Origin: Megamonas funiformis
GTDB lineage: Bacteria > Bacillota > Negativicutes > Selenomonadales > Selenomonadaceae
Assembly: GCF_010669225.1 (NCBI RefSeq)
Contig: NZ_CP048627.1
Coordinates: 2,369,292-2,433,291, forward strand
DNA: 64,000 bases
Direction of reading: 5' to 3'
In this document: in pieces, positions 61,568 through 64,000 of the stretch
How positions within the stretch are numbered: the stretch's first letter is position 1
Layout of the letters: every line of letters starts with the position of its first letter
Translations under genes and position numbers: made by a program
The notes under the pieces: model-generated
Database searches by the model: none
What the model was told of the DNA's origin: nothing
Seen by the model: only the letters and a program-made list of their open reading frames with translations

Positions 61568-63367
61568 TTAGTTTTTAGCTTCTGTTCCCTTGATATCATC
61601 TAATAAACTTTGATTGCCATTTATTGGTTTTACATTAGCATATCTAAATAATTGTAAAAATATATCATGCGCTATTGGTGCTGCTACTTGACCACCATAG
61701 TACTCGCCACCAGCTGGGTCATTGATGATTACAAGCACTGTGAATTGAGGGTCTTCCACTGGTCCAAAACCACAAAATGAAGCGATATAATGTCCTGGCA
61801 AATATCCACCATTTACCATATCAATTTTTTGTGCTGTACCTGTTTTACCAGCAATATGATAACCTTCAATACTTGCTTTAGAACCACCACCTGTGGAAAC
61901 TACTTGTTCTAATACAGATTTCAAAGTCTTATCCACATCAGAGTCAATACAACGGCGAACTTCTTCGCGTTCCATTTGCTGATATACTGTGCCATCAGCA
62001 TTATAAATAGCCTTCACAATATGAGGTTTTAACAATACACCATCATTTGCTATAGCAGACATAGCAGTGATCATCTGAAGTGGTGTTACCGCGATACTTT
62101 GCCCAATAGAAGAAGTCGCTACGTCAGAAGCAACCATATCTTTTGGATTGAATAAAATCCCAGATTCTTCACCTGGAAGCTCAATACCTGTACGTTCGCC
62201 AAAACCAAATTTACGAGCATAATTCATCAAGCGCTCGCCACCTAATTCCAAACCTAATTGAGCAAAACCTGTATTGATAGAATTTTTTACGACATCAAGG
62301 AATGTAACTGTACCAAAGCTATCGCCACTCCAGTTTTGAATAGTTCTACCTGAAACTTCAATAGTTCCTGGATCAACAAAAATATCTGTTGGTGATACTA
62401 ATTTTTCCTGAAAACCAGCAGCCGCTACAATAGATTTAAATGTAGAGCCTGGTTCATAGATATCTGATACAGCTCTATTTTTCCAAACATTAGGATCGTA
62501 TTTATGGAAATTATTTGGGTCATATGATGGTCGAGATGCCATAGCCAAGATATCGCCATTTTTCGGGTTCATTACTATAGCTGTTACTGATTCAGCACCA
62601 TGATCCATCATCGCCTTATCCAAAGCTTTCTCAATGATAAATTGATACTGTGCATTGATAGTCAGCTGGATATTTTTACAATTAGCATCTACAGGTGAAT
62701 TTTTCAAAAATACAGAGTCCATAATTGGCCTAGCCAAAGCATCTGTAAAAATAGAAGAAGTTTGTTCTTCACCTTTTATCATACCATCAAATTGTTGCTC
62801 AATACCATCTAAACCTTTATCATCTGTACCCACAAAACCGATTACATTGGCAGCTAACATATCATTTGGATAATATCTTTTACTTTCTTGAATAAAACCA
62901 AGACAAGCTACATATTCAGGCTTTTCCTTCATTAAATTTTTCAAAGCCTTCGTTTCTTCCGGTTCCATCTGTCTTTTTACCCAGACGAAACCACCACCTT
63001 GAGCGATATCATCTAAAATATCTTTTTCTGTAAGCCCTATCAAAGGAGCTACATCTCTTGCCGTTTGTTCTGGATCTTCTACATGATTAGGGTCAATATA
63101 TAAAGAGCTAACCATTGTACTTATCGCTAGCTCTTTCATTTCCGCATCATAGATAGTACCACGAGGCACATGAAGCACAGATGACTCTTGAACTTGCGAC
63201 TCCAAACGAGATAACATTTCATCTCCACGAACTATTTGCACCCAAGCATATCTAGCCATAACGCCAATAATAAAAACGAGCAATCCTATGAATAAATAAA
63301 TTATATGCATTTGCACTTTATTTACTTTTTTTACTATCTTTTTATTTTGTCCACTATTTTTATCCAT
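61568..63367 (-). CDS. class B penicillin-binding protein (FtsI/SpoVD type)
   Basis: A 599-residue transpeptidase. A cytoplasmic N-terminus (~22 residues) and one membrane helix (~23-43) lead into the dimerisation domain (~60-210, with VPRGTIYD) and the transpeptidase domain (~245-580). Active-site motifs: SxxK in EPGSTFKSI, SxN in VKNSINTG, and KTGT in IAGKTGTAQK. It cross-links peptidoglycan at the septum or a related site. No C-terminal PASTA domain, so it is closer to FtsI than to full SpoVD. It stands alone, outside the division gene cluster, so its exact role is uncertain. Confidence 0.93.
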   Translation of the reverse strand: MDKNSGQNKKIVKKVNKVQMHIIYLFIGLLVFIIGVMARYAWVQIVRGDEMLSRLESQVQESSVLHVPRGTIYDAEMKELAISTMVSSLYIDPNHVEDPEQTARDVAPLIGLTEKDILDDIAQGGGFVWVKRQMEPEETKALKNLMKEKPEYVACLGFIQESKRYYPNDMLAANVIGFVGTDDKGLDGIEQQFDGMIKGEEQTSSIFTDALARPIMDSVFLKNSPVDANCKNIQLTINAQYQFIIEKALDKAMMDHGAESVTAIVMNPKNGDILAMASRPSYDPNNFHKYDPNVWKNRAVSDIYEPGSTFKSIVAAAGFQEKLVSPTDIFVDPGTIEVSGRTIQNWSGDSFGTVTFLDVVKNSINTGFAQLGLELGGERLMNYARKFGFGERTGIELPGEESGILFNPKDMVASDVATSSIGQSIAVTPLQMITAMSAIANDGVLLKPHIVKAIYNADGTVYQQMEREEVRRCIDSDVDKTLKSVLEQVVSTGGGSKASIEGYHIAGKTGTAQKIDMVNGGYLPGHYIASFCGFGPVEDPQFTVLVIINDPAGGEYYGGQVAAPIAHDIFLQLFRYANVKPINGNQSLLDDIKGTEAKN

Positions 63368-63576
63368 AATCTTCTTAGCCTAAAGACCTACGATAAAATA
63401 CCTCACTTTCCTTAAACATAACTCTAATTATATCAAATTTTACTATAAAGATATATTTCTAACCTTGAATTATCTAAAAAATTATTTCATAGGCAAACAA
63501 TCCATTTAATGATAAAATATTAATTGTATATAAGTATACATATTTACATTTACTAAAATCTATTGAGGTGAGTTTT

Positions 63577-63948
63577 ATGAAAGTAATTAAAACAACTAAT
63601 GCACCTGGTGCTGTAGGACCTTATTCCCAAGCTATCGAAATCGACAATCTTGTTTTCGCTTCTGGTCAAATCGCTTTAGACCCTGCTACTGGCGAAATGG
63701 CTGAAGGTATCGAAGCTCAAGCTCATCAAGCTTTAAAAAATGCTCAAGCAGTAATCAACGCTTCTGGCGCAAAATGGGAAAATGTAATCAAAACAACTGT
63801 ATTCATTACAAATATTGATGATTTTGCTAAAGTAAATGAAATCTATGCCACTTACTTTACACAACCATATCCTGCTCGCTCCTGTGTAGAAGTAAGTAAA
63901 TTACCAAAAGGTGCCTTGATTGAAATAGAAGTAATCGCTAAAAAATAA
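63577..63948 (+). CDS. ridA: RidA family 2-iminobutanoate/2-iminopropanoate deaminase
   Basis: A 123-residue RidA/YjgF protein. It has the N-terminal KTTNAPGAVGPYSQAIEID, the mid motif TVFITNIDDFAKVNEIYATYF and the C-terminal PARSCVEVSKLPKGALIEIE with the catalytic Arg. Trimers of RidA hydrolyse reactive imines released by PLP enzymes such as threonine dehydratase. I chose the ATG at 63577, preceded by GAGGTGA; an upstream in-frame GTG is part of that site. In Bacillus the homologue yabJ lies in the purR-spoVG-glmU group; here it is ~22 kb from glmU. Confidence 0.96.
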   Translation: MKVIKTTNAPGAVGPYSQAIEIDNLVFASGQIALDPATGEMAEGIEAQAHQALKNAQAVINASGAKWENVIKTTVFITNIDDFAKVNEIYATYFTQPYPARSCVEVSKLPKGALIEIEVIAKK

Positions 63949-63958
63949 GCTTTAACTT

Positions 63959-63998
63959 AAAAATAGGAATGATACAAAAATATCATTCCTATTTTTTT
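63959..63998 (+). terminator. rho-independent terminator of ridA
   Basis: A 16-bp stem (about 63959-63974 with 63981-63996) followed by T, ten bases after the ridA stop, at the window edge. Confidence 0.88.
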
Positions 63999-64000
63999 AT

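Overview
The window is AT-rich, gene-dense bacterial chromosome with short Shine-Dalgarno-led operons and many bidirectional hairpin terminators. Genes for outer-membrane energisation (ExbB/ExbD), siroheme-route heme synthesis (AhbC/AhbD), an exported CbiK cobaltochelatase, L-arabinose and gluconate use, and a Firmicute-type ispE-regulator-glmU-prs order together suggest a Negativicute, probably Selenomonadaceae and most like Megamonas. This placement is inference from gene content; no rRNA is present.

Layout. 1-5.5 kb: end of a D,D-carboxypeptidase, an AEC transporter, two HAD phosphatases flanking a decayed queD-like gene, and a PatB-type lyase. 5.6-10.4 kb: a CbiM-CbiQ-CbiO cobalt/nickel importer converging on the heme genes ahbC-ahbD. 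10.6-13.9 kb: an AT-hook protein with a transposase-like N-terminus, a split chromate transporter and an asparaginase. 14-23.5 kb: a B12 block, with cbiB-cobO on the plus strand facing a minus-strand cobalamin-riboswitch operon (cbiK, cbiL, btuF-C-D-like importer, ABC-2 exporter), preceded by exbB-exbD. 24-30 kb: the arabinose locus araA/araE with its AraR repressor, and a frameshifted DUF554 gene. 31-36.8 kb: gluconate catabolism (gntK, gntP, gnd) with a divergent RpiR regulator. 37-43 kb: cell-wall precursor and PRPP genes (uppP, prs, glmU, ispE). 43-45.5 kb: a CsoR-like metal sensor, an orphan antitoxin, corA behind what looks like a leader-peptide attenuator, and tRNA-Ser. 45.8-64 kb: MATE pump, second asparaginase, SGNH hydrolase, rpoN, a eukaryote-type hexokinase beside an RNA-like element, gpsA with an S24 repressor, gltA-type oxidoreductase, a BOF protein divergent from a two-component system, serS, a class B PBP and ridA.

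There is no CRISPR array, intact insertion sequence or prophage. The most notable signals are the corA leader (a 32-codon ORF whose 3' end forms one arm of a terminator), the HEARO/omega-RNA-like element next to hexokinase, the AT-hook protein, and two frameshift-decayed genes with visible mutational mechanisms.
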